Assembly: GCF_023757625.1 (NCBI RefSeq)
Contig: NZ_JALGBZ010000001.1
Coordinates: forward strand, 434,001 to 498,000
Source of the DNA: Halomonas sp. S3-1-1
Lineage (GTDB): Bacteria > Pseudomonadota > Gammaproteobacteria > Pseudomonadales > Halomonadaceae
DNA: 64,000 nt
Direction: 5' to 3'
The notes under the pieces were generated by a model, which saw only the letters and a list, made by a program, of their open reading frames with translations, was not told where the DNA came from and did no database searches. Below, piece after piece: positions 15,680 to 24,703 of the stretch. Position 1 is the stretch's first letter, and each line of letters starts with the position of its first letter. The position numbers and the translations under genes are program-made.

Positions 15680-18439
15680 ATGGCCCGCGCTCCAATCGTG
15701 CTCGTCGACGGCTCGTCGTATCTCTACCGCGCCTTTCACGCGCTGCCCCCGCTCAACGCCTCCAATGGCCAGCCCACCGGCGCCGTGAAGGGCGTTATCA
15801 ACATGCTCAAGCGCCTGATCAAGGACTACCCGAAAAGCCCCATGGCGGTGGTGTTCGACGCCCCGGGCAAGACCTTTCGCGACGACATGTACAGCGAGTA
15901 CAAGGCGCATCGCCCGCCGATGCCGGACGACCTGCGCGGCCAAATCCAGCCGCTCCACGACTGCGTGCGCGCGTTGGGCCTGCCGCTTCTGTGCATCGAA
16001 GGCGTCGAGGCGGACGACGTGATCGGCACGCTCGCCTTTCAAGCGACCAAAGCCGGGCGCGACGCGGTGATTTCCACCGGCGACAAGGACATGGCGCAGC
16101 TGGTCAACGGTCACATCACGCTGGTCAACACCATGAAGGACGAGACGCTGGATGAGGCCGGGGTAGAGGCGAAGTTTGGTCTTCCGCCCAGCTTGATCAT
16201 CGACTATCTGGCGCTGATGGGCGACAAGGTCGATAACATCCCCGGCGTGCCCGGCGTGGGCGAGAAGACCGCAATCGGCCTGTTGCAAGGCATGGAAGGC
16301 GGGCTCGACACCATCTACGGTGATCTGGAGAAAGTGACAACCCTGAGCTTTCGCGGCGCCAAAACGCTGCCGAAAAAGCTCGAGGAAAACCGTGAGCAGG
16401 CGTATCTGTCGTACCAGCTCGCCACCATCAAGACCGACTGCGAATTGCCGGTGGGCCTCGATGATCTCGAGATCGCCCACCCGGATCGCGAAAAGCTCAC
16501 CGAGCTCTACCAGGCGCTCGAGTTCAAGCAGTGGCTTGCCGAGCTGCTCGAAGGCCGCGACGAAGGCGTCGACGACGTGGCCGGCGGCGAGCCCGCCCCC
16601 AGCGAAGTAGATGAGCCCACGCCCAGCGCGGCGCGGGAAGACCACGTCATCACCGATCAGCAAACCTTCGACGCGTGGCTTAAGCGGCTCGAAAAGGCCG
16701 AGCGCTTCTGCTTCGACCTGGAAACCACCAGCCTGAACTACATGGAGGCGGAGATCGTCGGCGTGGGCCTGTGCCTCGAGGCGGGGGAGGCGGCCTACAT
16801 ACCGCTGGCCCACGACTACCTCGACGCCCCGGCCCAGCTCGACCGTAGCGAGGTGCTGGAAGCCCTCAAGCCGATTCTGGAGGGCACGAAAGCGGTCAAG
16901 ATCGGCCAGAACTTGAAGTACGACATCTCGGTGCTCGCCAACTACGACATCACGGTGGCCGGGCCGCTTGCCGACACTATGCTGGCGTCTTATGTGCTCA
17001 ACTCCACCGCCACCCGTCACGACATGGACTCATTAGCGCTCAAGTACCTGGGCGAGACAACCATCTCGTTTGAAGAGATCGCCGGCAAGGGCGCCAAGCA
17101 GCTCACCTTCAACCAGATCGCCTTGGAGGAGGCCGCGCCCTACGCCTGCGAGGACGTCGACATCACGCTGCGCCTGCACGACACTCTGCGTCCGCTGGTC
17201 GAAAAAGAAGGACGTCTTTCTGATGTGCTCGACCACCTAGAGCTGCCGCTGATCAAGGTGATCTCGCGCATCGAGCGCAACGGCGTGGCCATCGACGACG
17301 AGCGCCTGCACCAGCAGAGCCAACAGCTCGAGTCGCGCATTCGCGAGCTCGAGAAAAAGGCGTTCGAGCTTGCCGGGCGCGAGTTCAACCTGGGCTCGCC
17401 CAAGCAGCTCGGGCAGATTCTGTTTGAAGAGCAGAAAATCCCGGTCATCAAGAAGACACCCAAAGGCGCGCCTTCCACGGCCGAGGCGGTGCTCGAGGAA
17501 CTGGCGCTGGACTATCCGCTGCCCAAGGTGATCATGGAACACCGCGGGCTTTCCAAGCTCAAATCCACCTACACCGACAAGCTGCCCCGGCTGATCAACA
17601 AGGCGAGCAAGCGGGTCCACACCAGCTACCACCAAGCGGTCACCGCCACCGGGCGGCTGTCGTCGAGTGACCCGAACCTGCAGAACATTCCCATCCGAAC
17701 GGAGGAGGGCCGCAAGATCCGCCAGGCGTTCGTGGCCCGGCCCGGCTACAAGATCGTCGCCGCCGACTACTCGCAGATCGAGCTGCGCATCATGGCGCAT
17801 CTTTCTGAAGACAAAGGGTTGCTGGAAGCGTTTGCCGAAAATCGCGATATCCACACCGCCACCGCAGCGGAGGTGTTTGGCACCTCGCTTGAAAAAGTCA
17901 CCAGCGACCAACGCCGCAGCGCCAAGGCGATCAACTTCGGGCTGATCTACGGCATGAGCGCCTGGGGGCTGTCGCGCCAGTTGCATATCGAACGCGGGCA
18001 AGCGCAGACCTACATCGACCGCTACTTCGACCGCTACCCGGGCGTGGCGCGCTACATGGAGCGCATTCGCTCTCAGGCCGCCGAAGACGGGTTCGTCGAA
18101 ACCGTGCTGGGTCGGCGTTTGTACCTGCCGGAGATCCACTCGCAAAACCGTAACCGCCGTCAGGGCGCCGAGCGCACCGCGATCAACGCGCCGATGCAGG
18201 GCACCGCCGCCGACATCATCAAGCAGGCGATGATCGACGTCGACGCCTGGCTATCTGAGAGCAAGTTCGACGCGCTGATGGTCATGCAGGTACACGACGA
18301 GCTGGTGTTCGAGGTGAAGGTAGAGCAGGTCGAGACCTTCATCGACGAGATCCGAACGCGCATGCAAGGCGCGGCGGAGTTGAAAGTGCCGCTGATCGTC
18401 GAGGCGGAAACCGGCGATAACTGGGACGAGGCGCACTGA
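15680..18439 (+). CDS. polA: DNA polymerase I
   Basis: A 919-residue repair and Okazaki-fragment-processing polymerase. It has a 5'-nuclease domain (1-290, with VDGSSYLYRAFHA and EADDVIGTLA) and a 3'-5' exonuclease domain (about 325-520). The latter keeps the FDLETTSL Asp/Glu pair, so proofreading looks intact. The polymerase domain contains DYSQIELRIMAHLS (motif A), the KAINFGLIYGMS O-helix and VMQVHDELVFEV (motif C). An AGGGA site precedes ATG 15680. It is divergent from thrB and followed by a repeat-like element and a terminator. Confidence 0.98.
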   Translation: MARAPIVLVDGSSYLYRAFHALPPLNASNGQPTGAVKGVINMLKRLIKDYPKSPMAVVFDAPGKTFRDDMYSEYKAHRPPMPDDLRGQIQPLHDCVRALGLPLLCIEGVEADDVIGTLAFQATKAGRDAVISTGDKDMAQLVNGHITLVNTMKDETLDEAGVEAKFGLPPSLIIDYLALMGDKVDNIPGVPGVGEKTAIGLLQGMEGGLDTIYGDLEKVTTLSFRGAKTLPKKLEENREQAYLSYQLATIKTDCELPVGLDDLEIAHPDREKLTELYQALEFKQWLAELLEGRDEGVDDVAGGEPAPSEVDEPTPSAAREDHVITDQQTFDAWLKRLEKAERFCFDLETTSLNYMEAEIVGVGLCLEAGEAAYIPLAHDYLDAPAQLDRSEVLEALKPILEGTKAVKIGQNLKYDISVLANYDITVAGPLADTMLASYVLNSTATRHDMDSLALKYLGETTISFEEIAGKGAKQLTFNQIALEEAAPYACEDVDITLRLHDTLRPLVEKEGRLSDVLDHLELPLIKVISRIERNGVAIDDERLHQQSQQLESRIRELEKKAFELAGREFNLGSPKQLGQILFEEQKIPVIKKTPKGAPSTAEAVLEELALDYPLPKVIMEHRGLSKLKSTYTDKLPRLINKASKRVHTSYHQAVTATGRLSSSDPNLQNIPIRTEEGRKIRQAFVARPGYKIVAADYSQIELRIMAHLSEDKGLLEAFAENRDIHTATAAEVFGTSLEKVTSDQRRSAKAINFGLIYGMSAWGLSRQLHIERGQAQTYIDRYFDRYPGVARYMERIRSQAAEDGFVETVLGRRLYLPEIHSQNRNRRQGAERTAINAPMQGTAADIIKQAMIDVDAWLSESKFDALMVMQVHDELVFEVKVEQVETFIDEIRTRMQGAAELKVPLIVEAETGDNWDEAH

Positions 18440-18491
18440 CGTGCCAGGTTCTCGATAAGTGAGGGCAGTAGATTCATAGCGGCGTCGCGCA

Positions 18492-18553
18492 GCCCTGTGC
18501 CAGGGCGCTGTGAACCCTTCCCTGGGCGCTACTTTCGCCATCCCTGGCGAAAG
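18492..18553. repeat. Double-hairpin intergenic element (possible dispersed repeat)
   Basis: Two perfect hairpins lie close together after polA: GCCCTG-TGC-CAGGGC (18492-18506) and CTTTCGCCA-TCCC-TGGCGAAAG (18532-18553). CCCTGGGCGC and CCCTGGCG text recurs between them. The wording resembles intergenic repeats I recall from Halomonas genomes; no second copy is present in this window, so repeat status is inferred. Confidence 0.45.
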
Positions 18554-18616
18554 ACCCTCGCTACGGGCTGCCCGACGCGCAAGCCTGGTGGCTTTTTGAT
18601 CGAGGCGTTAGAACCA

Positions 18617-18647
18617 AAACGGCCCGCCATCAGGCGGGCCGTTTCTT
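18617..18647. terminator. Terminator between polA and fbpA (likely bidirectional)
   Basis: Stem AAACGGCCCGCC / GGCGGGCCGTTT with a 4-nt loop, preceded by an A-rich stretch and followed by CTTTGG. It serves the converging polA and iron-binding-protein genes. Confidence 0.85.
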
Positions 18648-18659
18648 TGGGCTCAAGGC

Positions 18660-19685
18660 TTAGCGCCAGCCCACGCGATCGAAAATGCGCACCGCTTCCG
18701 GGTTGTTTTCGCCTAAAAGGCTCATGTTGATGTCGTCGCGCTTGAACTCGCCCCAGGAGTCGAGCAGCGGGTCCTTGGCCACGTTGTCCACCACAGGGAA
18801 CTCGTAGTTGCGCTCGGCGAGAATCTCCTGAGCTTCATCGGAGGCCAAAAACTCCAGGAAACGAATGCCGTTTTCCGGGTTCTGGGCGTTATTGACCAGC
18901 CCCGCGCCGCCGACGTTGACGTGGGTACCGCGATCATCCTGGTTGGGGAACAGAATCTCCACGCGCTCGGCGGCCTCGCGTTCGGCGTCGTCGTCCGAAT
19001 TCAGAAGGCGCGCGTAGTAGTAGTGATTCGCCACCGCTACGTCGCACTCGCCGCTGGCCACGCCCAGAATCTGGTCGGTGTCGCCGCCTTCCGGGTCGCG
19101 GGCCATGTTGTTCACCACGCCCTGGGCCCAGACTTCGGCCTCTTCCGCGCCGTGGTGCTCGATGAGTGAGGCGAGCAGCGACTGGTTGTAGATGTTGTTC
19201 GACGAGCGAATGCACACGCGGCCTTCGAGACCGGGCTCGGCCAGCGCCTCGTAGGTGGCGATCTCGCCTGGATCGACGGTTTCCGGGTTGTAGAAGATCA
19301 CCCGGGCGCGCTGGCTAAAGCCGAACCACAGGCCGTCGGGGTGGCGCATCGCCTCGGGCAGGCGTTCGTTGAGTACCTCGGAGTCGACGCTTTGGAACAG
19401 GCCGTCCTCTTCGGCGCGCCACAGCCGGCCCGCGTCCACGGTCAGCATCACATCGGCGGGGCTGGCGATGCCTTCACGCTGCATGCGTTCCATCAGCTGG
19501 TCGGAGTCGCCTTCCAGCACGTTCACCTCGATACCGGTTTCATCGGTAAAGGCCTGATAAAGCACCTCGTCGGAGTCGTAGTGACGAGCCGAGTAGATAT
19601 TGACCTCGTCGGCCTGGACGCTGGCCGCGGCGCCAGCACCGATCACGGCGGCGGCAAGGGGCATCAAGGTGAGCGTTCTCTTCAT
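18660..19685 (-). CDS. fbpA: Ferric iron ABC transporter, periplasmic substrate-binding protein
   Basis: A 341-residue type-II periplasmic binding protein of the FbpA/FutA family, delivering Fe3+ to the FbpBC importer. The signal peptide is followed by a mature start DEVNIYSARHYDSDEVLY; a tyrosine cluster (NHYYYARL) fits the iron-coordinating Tyr pair of the family. The ATG lies at 19685. A Fur-box-like site sits about 45 nt upstream. Unusually, the permease and ATPase genes are not co-directional with it: the ATPase gene is divergent and the permease gene lies beyond that in opposite orientation. Confidence 0.93.
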   Translation of the reverse strand: MKRTLTLMPLAAAVIGAGAAASVQADEVNIYSARHYDSDEVLYQAFTDETGIEVNVLEGDSDQLMERMQREGIASPADVMLTVDAGRLWRAEEDGLFQSVDSEVLNERLPEAMRHPDGLWFGFSQRARVIFYNPETVDPGEIATYEALAEPGLEGRVCIRSSNNIYNQSLLASLIEHHGAEEAEVWAQGVVNNMARDPEGGDTDQILGVASGECDVAVANHYYYARLLNSDDDAEREAAERVEILFPNQDDRGTHVNVGGAGLVNNAQNPENGIRFLEFLASDEAQEILAERNYEFPVVDNVAKDPLLDSWGEFKRDDINMSLLGENNPEAVRIFDRVGWR

Positions 19686-19727
19686 CGTTGTTCTCCGGTG
19701 GACAAATGGTTAGAGGGCTTATTTTTT

Positions 19728-19746
19728 GATAATGGTTTTCATTCGC
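19728..19746. promoter_or_regulatory. Fur-box-like operator
   Basis: GATAATGGTTTTCATTCGC matches the 19-bp Fur consensus GATAATGATAATCATTATC at 14 of 19 positions. It lies between the divergent fbpA and fbpC genes, so iron-dependent control of both is plausible. Confidence 0.7.
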
Positions 19747-19888
19747 CGACATTGAAACGGTTCCCTGCGCGCGGGTCAAGTCAAATGAAAACGAGACGCA
19801 TCCGTTGAGGTAAACGGATGAAAGCGCGGCGGATTGAAAATACAATGGCGCTTCTAACCCTGTGGCTTGCCCCTTACCGAGAGAGACC

Positions 19889-20995
19889 ATGACCTCGTCT
19901 ACCGCCCACACCTTCATTGCGCCGGCGCTCGCGCTTCAGGACATCGAACACGCCTTCGGTGATCACCGCGTCGTCAAGGGCGTCGAGCTGGTGATCAATC
20001 CGGGGGAAGTCATGTGTCTGCTGGGGCCTTCCGGCTGCGGTAAAACCACGCTATTGCGCATCGCCGCGGGGCTCGAAGCGGTGCAGAAGGGGCGGGTGAG
20101 TCTCGATGGCGAGGCGATCGCCGGGCCCGATTTGGCGCACCGGCCGCCGGAGAAACGAAGCGTTGGGCTGGCGTTTCAGGAGTCGGCGCTGTTTCCACAC
20201 TTGAGCGTGCTCGATAACGTTACCTTCGGATTGAAGCACCTGCCAAGGCGCGAAAGGGCGCCGCGGGCGCAGTCGCTGCTCGAGCAACTGGGCATGGCGG
20301 ATCACGCCAGCCGCTACCCGCACATGCTCTCCGGCGGCCAGCAGCAGCGGGTGGCGCTGGCCCGGGCGCTGGCGCCCCGGCCCAACCTGATGCTGCTCGA
20401 CGAGCCGTTTTCGAGTCTCGACGCCAGGCTTCGCGATCAAATCCGTGACGATACGCTCCACGTGCTCAAGCATCTGGGCACCGCCACGCTGCTGGTCACC
20501 CACGACCCGGAAGAGGCGATGTTCATGGCGGATCGCATCGCGCTGATGCGCGACGGCCAGATCGTCCAGACCGGCACGCCCTATGAGCTTTACTGCCTGC
20601 CGGTGGACCCGTTCGTAGTGACCTTTTTTGGCGAGGTCAACGAGCTGGAAGGGCGCGTGAAAAACGGCCAGGTCGAGACGCCGGTCGGCGTTTTGAAAGC
20701 GGACTGGCTCGACGACGAGACCCCGGTGCAGGTGATGATCCGCCCGGAGGCGCTGCGTCTGAAGCCGCTCGACCTGCCTATGGGGGAACACCGCCACAGT
20801 CACGTGGTGATGGCCAAGCTTCTGGGGCGGGCGAGCCTAGTGCATCTCTGCGCCCACGCCCAAAGTGGGGCGGAGTCCCACCTGCATGCCCGGGTGCCCG
20901 GGGTTTACCTGCCCGCGCCCGGCCAGCCGATAGAGATCGACCTGGATCACTCCCAGGTCTTCATTTTCCCCCGCCGCGGCGCATCGCCACGCTGA
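19889..20995 (+). CDS. fbpC: Ferric iron ABC transporter, ATP-binding protein
   Basis: An ABC ATPase of about 368 residues energising Fe3+ import. Walker A is GPSGCGKTT, the signature is LSGGQQQR, Walker B is LMLLDEP, followed by the H-loop LLVTHD, and a C-terminal TOBE-type regulatory region (about 260-365) follows. ATG 19889 is preceded by GAGAGA; a GTG nine codons upstream is less likely. Its last 35 nt overlap the 3' end of the convergent permease gene. It shares the fbpA/fbpC control region with the Fur-box-like site. Confidence 0.92.
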   Translation: MTSSTAHTFIAPALALQDIEHAFGDHRVVKGVELVINPGEVMCLLGPSGCGKTTLLRIAAGLEAVQKGRVSLDGEAIAGPDLAHRPPEKRSVGLAFQESALFPHLSVLDNVTFGLKHLPRRERAPRAQSLLEQLGMADHASRYPHMLSGGQQQRVALARALAPRPNLMLLDEPFSSLDARLRDQIRDDTLHVLKHLGTATLLVTHDPEEAMFMADRIALMRDGQIVQTGTPYELYCLPVDPFVVTFFGEVNELEGRVKNGQVETPVGVLKADWLDDETPVQVMIRPEALRLKPLDLPMGEHRHSHVVMAKLLGRASLVHLCAHAQSGAESHLHARVPGVYLPAPGQPIEIDLDHSQVFIFPRRGASPR

Positions 20996-22634
20996 GCAGA
21001 ATCACCGGCACGATGCCTGCCAGCACGATGGCAAGCGAAGCCGTCGAGGCCTCGGCCAAACGCTCGTCCGAGGCCAGGCTGTGGGCGCGCACCGCCAGGG
21101 TGTCGAAGTTGAACGGGCGCAGAATCATCGTCGCCGGCAGCTCCTTCATCACGTCGACGAACACCAGAATGCCCGCCGCCAGAAGGCTCGAGCGCATCAG
21201 TGGCGTGTGCACCCGCCGGAGCGTGGCGCCTGCGGTGTGGCCAAGCGTTCGCGAGGCGGCGTCCATGCTCGGCGTCACCTTGCCAAGGCTCGCTTCGACG
21301 GCGTTGAACGACACCGCCAGAAAGCGCACCACGTAGGCGTAGATCAAAATGAACGCCGAGCCGCTGAACACGAGCCCCACGATCACCCCATAGCGGGCGT
21401 GCAGCCACGTATTGAGCGTGCTGTCGAGCCAGGCGAAGGGAATCAAAATGCCCACCGCCACCACGGAGCCTGGAATCGCGTAGCCCATCGCCGCCACGCG
21501 GGTGAACAGCCGGGCCGGGGCGGTGTCATGCAGCCGCACGCTGTAGCTCAGCACCACCGCCAGCCCCACGGCGATCAGCGCCGCGATACCTGCCAGGCTC
21601 AGGCTGTTGAAAGCGAAGCGCAGAAAGCGGGTGCCCAACAGCGCATCGCCCTGGGTGAGTGCCAGGTGGAGCAAAATGCCGCCGGGCAGCAGAAAGCCGA
21701 CGATGATCGGCACCACACACGCAAGCGTGGCCGCCGCCGAGGCGCCGCCGCCCAGCCGATACTCCGGCAGTGGCTGGCGGTGGCCGGCAGCGTGAAAGTA
21801 ACGCCGCTTGCCGCGCGATACCTGCTCCAGCAGCACCAGCACGATCACGAAGCTCAAAAGACACGCCGCCAGCTGCGCGGCGGCCACCGGCTCGCCGAGC
21901 CCGAACCAGGTGCGGTAGATGCCGGTGGTGAAGGTATCCACACCGAAGAACTGCACCGCGCCGAACTCGTTCAACGTTTCCATCAACGCCAGCGACACCC
22001 CGCCTACCAGCGCCGGACGTGAAAGCGGCAGCGCCACGCTGAAAAAGAGCCGCCAAGGCCCGCGCCCTAGGGTGCGGCCCACGTCCAGCATACCCGCCGA
22101 CTGCTCCAGAAACGAGGCGCGGGCCAGCAGGTACACATACGGGTAGAGCACGAAGGTGATCAGCGTGGTCGCCCCGCCCAGCGAGCGAACGTTGGGAAAG
22201 TAATAGTCGCCGTACTGCCAGTCAAACCACGCCCGCAGCGCGCTCTGAAACGGCCCCGCGACCTGGAAAAAATCCGTATAGGCGTAGGCGATCACGTAGG
22301 TCGGCACCGCCAGCGGCAGTAAAAGCGCCCACTCGAAGATTCGCCGGCCGGGGAAGCGGCACATTACCACCAGCCAGGCGCAGCCGGTACCGATGATCAG
22401 CGTCCCCAGCCCGATCCCGAGTGTCAGCCACAAGGTATTGATCAGATAGCGCGGAAGCACGGTGCTGGCCAGGTGCCCCCAGATACCGTCGGTCGGCACC
22501 AGCACGTGCCCGAGCACGATCAAAATCGGCAGCGCCACCGCCAGGGCCACGCCAAAAAGCGCCAGCGACCAAGGCGACAGGGCGCGAGCGATACGGCCCG
22601 CGGCCCGCGGCAAGCGGTGAGGGAGCGTCGACAC
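20961..22634 (-). CDS. fbpB: Ferric iron ABC transporter, fused permease
   Basis: A 557-residue permease with about 12 predicted membrane segments in two homologous halves, as in FbpB/HitB iron importers. Each half carries an EAA-type loop (first half TLGRGPWRLFFSVALPLSRPAL; second half TLGHTAGATLRRVHTPLMR). The start is a GTG at 22634 with an excellent GGAGG site. It is transcribed toward fbpC and overlaps it tail to tail by 35 nt, so subunit expression must be coordinated by separate promoters or antisense overlap rather than by a single operon. Confidence 0.93.
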   Translation of the reverse strand: MSTLPHRLPRAAGRIARALSPWSLALFGVALAVALPILIVLGHVLVPTDGIWGHLASTVLPRYLINTLWLTLGIGLGTLIIGTGCAWLVVMCRFPGRRIFEWALLLPLAVPTYVIAYAYTDFFQVAGPFQSALRAWFDWQYGDYYFPNVRSLGGATTLITFVLYPYVYLLARASFLEQSAGMLDVGRTLGRGPWRLFFSVALPLSRPALVGGVSLALMETLNEFGAVQFFGVDTFTTGIYRTWFGLGEPVAAAQLAACLLSFVIVLVLLEQVSRGKRRYFHAAGHRQPLPEYRLGGGASAAATLACVVPIIVGFLLPGGILLHLALTQGDALLGTRFLRFAFNSLSLAGIAALIAVGLAVVLSYSVRLHDTAPARLFTRVAAMGYAIPGSVVAVGILIPFAWLDSTLNTWLHARYGVIVGLVFSGSAFILIYAYVVRFLAVSFNAVEASLGKVTPSMDAASRTLGHTAGATLRRVHTPLMRSSLLAAGILVFVDVMKELPATMILRPFNFDTLAVRAHSLASDERLAEASTASLAIVLAGIVPVILLSVAMRRGGGK

Positions 22635-22777
22635 GAAAGGCCTCCAGGGCGGCGCGGTAGTCCTTGAAATGGAAAAGCTTAAAACGAGAAAAGAGTGCGG
22701 CCGAGAATAGTATCACCGCGCGGGAAGCGGCGCAGCTAAGTTAGGGGCGGTGTGACAAGAGAAGAGTGAGCAGCTCG

Positions 22778-22807
22778 AAAAAGACGCCGCCGCCCGAAGG
22801 CGGCGGC
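22778..22807 (-). terminator. Terminator after the TRAP operon
   Basis: On the minus strand, GCCGCCGCC-TTCG-GGCGGCGGC is followed by GTCTTTTT just after the dctM stop codon. Confidence 0.88.
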
Positions 22808-22813
22808 AAGTGC

Positions 22814-24148
22814 TCAATAGCCGACCATCAGCCCCGGCAGGCCCGTGACCAGCACCGGGAAAAACGCCATCAGCACGCAAGCGATCAGAATCAGCGCGCA
22901 GAAGGGAATCACCGCCTTGTACAAGTCGACGATCTCTACCCCGGGCGGGGCGACACCCTTGAGATAAAAGAGCGCGTAGCCAAACGGCGGGGTGAGAAAC
23001 GACGTTTGCAGTACCACCGCGACCATGACCACGAACCAGAGCGGATCGATCCCCATCTGCTGGATGATCGGCAGCATGATGGGAAAGCTCAACAACACGA
23101 TGCCCGTCCAGTCGAGGAACATCCCCAGCACGAACACCAGCAGGAACATCATGATCAGCGCGCCGGTGTTGCCGCCGGGCATGGCCAGCAGCAGATCCTG
23201 GATCACCTGCATGCCGCCGCCCCTTGAGAACACGCCGGTGAAGGCAGTCGCGCCGACCAGCACCAGCATAACCATGGTGGTGGTCTTGCCCGCGTCGATC
23301 AGCGTGCGGTAGCAGGTCGAAAGCTTGCGATCACCAAAGATCAAAAACAGGATGAACGCGATCAGAACGCCAATCGCCGAGGCCTCGGTGGCGGTGGCGA
23401 TGCCGGTGAAAAGCGCCCCTAAAACGCCGAGAATCAGCGCCATCGGCGGCACCACGTACTTGCCGAGCATCTTCAAGAGCTCGCCGGTACTCACCTCCGC
23501 GCGCTCCTCTTTTGGCACAGGCGGTCCATAGGAAGGCTTGAAGTGGCAGATCAAGAGCACGTAAAGCGCGTACATCACCCCCAGCATGACGCCGGGCACC
23601 ATGGCACCTGCGAACAGCGCGCCGACCGAGACCGGCGAATAGCTCGCCATCAAAATCAGCATGATGCTCGGCGGAATCAGAATGCCCAGGCAGCCGCTGG
23701 CCATGATGACCCCGGCGCTCAGCTCCTTGTTGTAGCCGTACTTGAGCATCGGTACCAGCGCGATCATGCCCATCACCGCGATCGACGCGCCGACGATGCC
23801 GGTGGTCGCCGCCAGCAGCACGGACACGATGACCACAGTTAGCGCCAAGCCCCCGCGCAGGTTAGCAAGGAGCAGGCGCATGGCGTCGAACATACGCTCG
23901 GTGACGCCGGAGTCGTTCAAAAACCTGGCCATCAGCACGAATAGCGGAATCGCTACCAGCACGTAGTTGTCCATGGCGTTGCCGAAGATGTTGTTGATCA
24001 AGGTGCCCAGCACTCGCTCGCCAGGGCCCAGAAAGGCGCCGATCACCGCCACGCCGCCGAGTACGAAGGCGAGCGGATGGCCCATGAACAGCCCGACCAG
24101 CAGGCCACCGAACATCGCCAGCGCCAATAGCTCAGGACTCAAGTTCAT
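22814..24148 (-). CDS. dctM: TRAP transporter large permease (DctM)
   Basis: About 444 residues with some 12 membrane segments; the membrane engine of a sodium-driven tripartite importer. The N terminus MNLSPELLALAMFGGLLVGLFMG-type helix, the GIVGASIAVMGMIALPML-like region and GCLGILIPPSIMLI are characteristic of DctM. The ATG at 24148 has a GAGGAG ribosome site inside the end of dctQ; the genes overlap by 17 nt. The substrate is set by the binding protein and is probably an organic acid. Confidence 0.94.
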   Translation of the reverse strand: MNLSPELLALAMFGGLLVGLFMGHPLAFVLGGVAVIGAFLGPGERVLGTLINNIFGNAMDNYVLVAIPLFVLMARFLNDSGVTERMFDAMRLLLANLRGGLALTVVIVSVLLAATTGIVGASIAVMGMIALVPMLKYGYNKELSAGVIMASGCLGILIPPSIMLILMASYSPVSVGALFAGAMVPGVMLGVMYALYVLLICHFKPSYGPPVPKEERAEVSTGELLKMLGKYVVPPMALILGVLGALFTGIATATEASAIGVLIAFILFLIFGDRKLSTCYRTLIDAGKTTTMVMLVLVGATAFTGVFSRGGGMQVIQDLLLAMPGGNTGALIMMFLLVFVLGMFLDWTGIVLLSFPIMLPIIQQMGIDPLWFVVMVAVVLQTSFLTPPFGYALFYLKGVAPPGVEIVDLYKAVIPFCALILIACVLMAFFPVLVTGLPGLMVGY

Positions 24149-24647
24149 GGGAGCGCTCCTCTCGCAGGGCAATCACGGCGCGCAGCACGATCGCAATCGC
24201 CTGCAGTAGAATCAGCGCGGCGGCAACGACGATCACACCCTTGATGGGGTAGACCGGCAGCGCCACCATGCCGTACGTCGTTTCGCCCCGGCTGAAGGCG
24301 CGATCAAAAAACAGCCAGCCGTATTTCAGCATCATCCAGATGAAAGGCACGAAAAAGATCAGATAGCCCAAAAGCGTGAGCACCGCCTGGCGCTTTAGTG
24401 ACAAAAGGCGCTTGAGCACGTCGACCTCGACGTGGGCGTGGTGTTTGAGCCCGTAAGCGGCCATCAGCATGAAATGGGCGCCGAACAGCATCTTGGTCAC
24501 ATCGAAGGCCCAGTCGCTGGGCCGCCCGAGAAAAAAGCGCGAAGCGATATCGTAAAGCACGATCAGAGTCATCACGGCGATCAGCGGCGCGATCAGGCGC
24601 CCGAACAGCTCGTTGATGGCGTCGATCGCTCTGGCAATGGCATTCAT
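24132..24647 (-). CDS. dctQ: TRAP transporter small permease (DctQ)
   Basis: A 171-residue membrane protein with four predicted helices, the small subunit that pairs with DctM. The segment VLYDIASRFFLGRPSDW matches the conserved first cytoplasmic-loop region of DctQ proteins. It lies directly upstream of dctM and overlaps it, but is separated from the binding-protein gene by a hairpin terminator. That should make the permease mRNA less abundant than binding-protein mRNA. Confidence 0.92.
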   Translation of the reverse strand: MNAIARAIDAINELFGRLIAPLIAVMTLIVLYDIASRFFLGRPSDWAFDVTKMLFGAHFMLMAAYGLKHHAHVEVDVLKRLLSLKRQAVLTLLGYLIFFVPFIWMMLKYGWLFFDRAFSRGETTYGMVALPVYPIKGVIVVAAALILLQAIAIVLRAVIALREERSHELES

Positions 24648-24668
24648 GGACGCCCTCCGCAGTCAACT

Positions 24669-24690
24669 AAAAGCCCCGGCTTGGCCGGGG
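24669..24690 (-). terminator. Intra-operon terminator between dctP and dctQ
   Basis: On the minus strand CCCCGGC-CAA-GCCGGGG is followed by CTTTT. Lying between co-directional genes of one transporter, it is probably a partial terminator that sets subunit stoichiometry. Confidence 0.8.
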
Positions 24691-24703
24691 CGGTAAACGC
24701 GCC

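Noticed and set aside
15662..17020. Long open frame (about 450 codons) antisense to polA
   Set aside because: It is a shadow frame typical of high-GC coding DNA; it has no ribosome site or family features and lies fully inside the well-supported polA gene.
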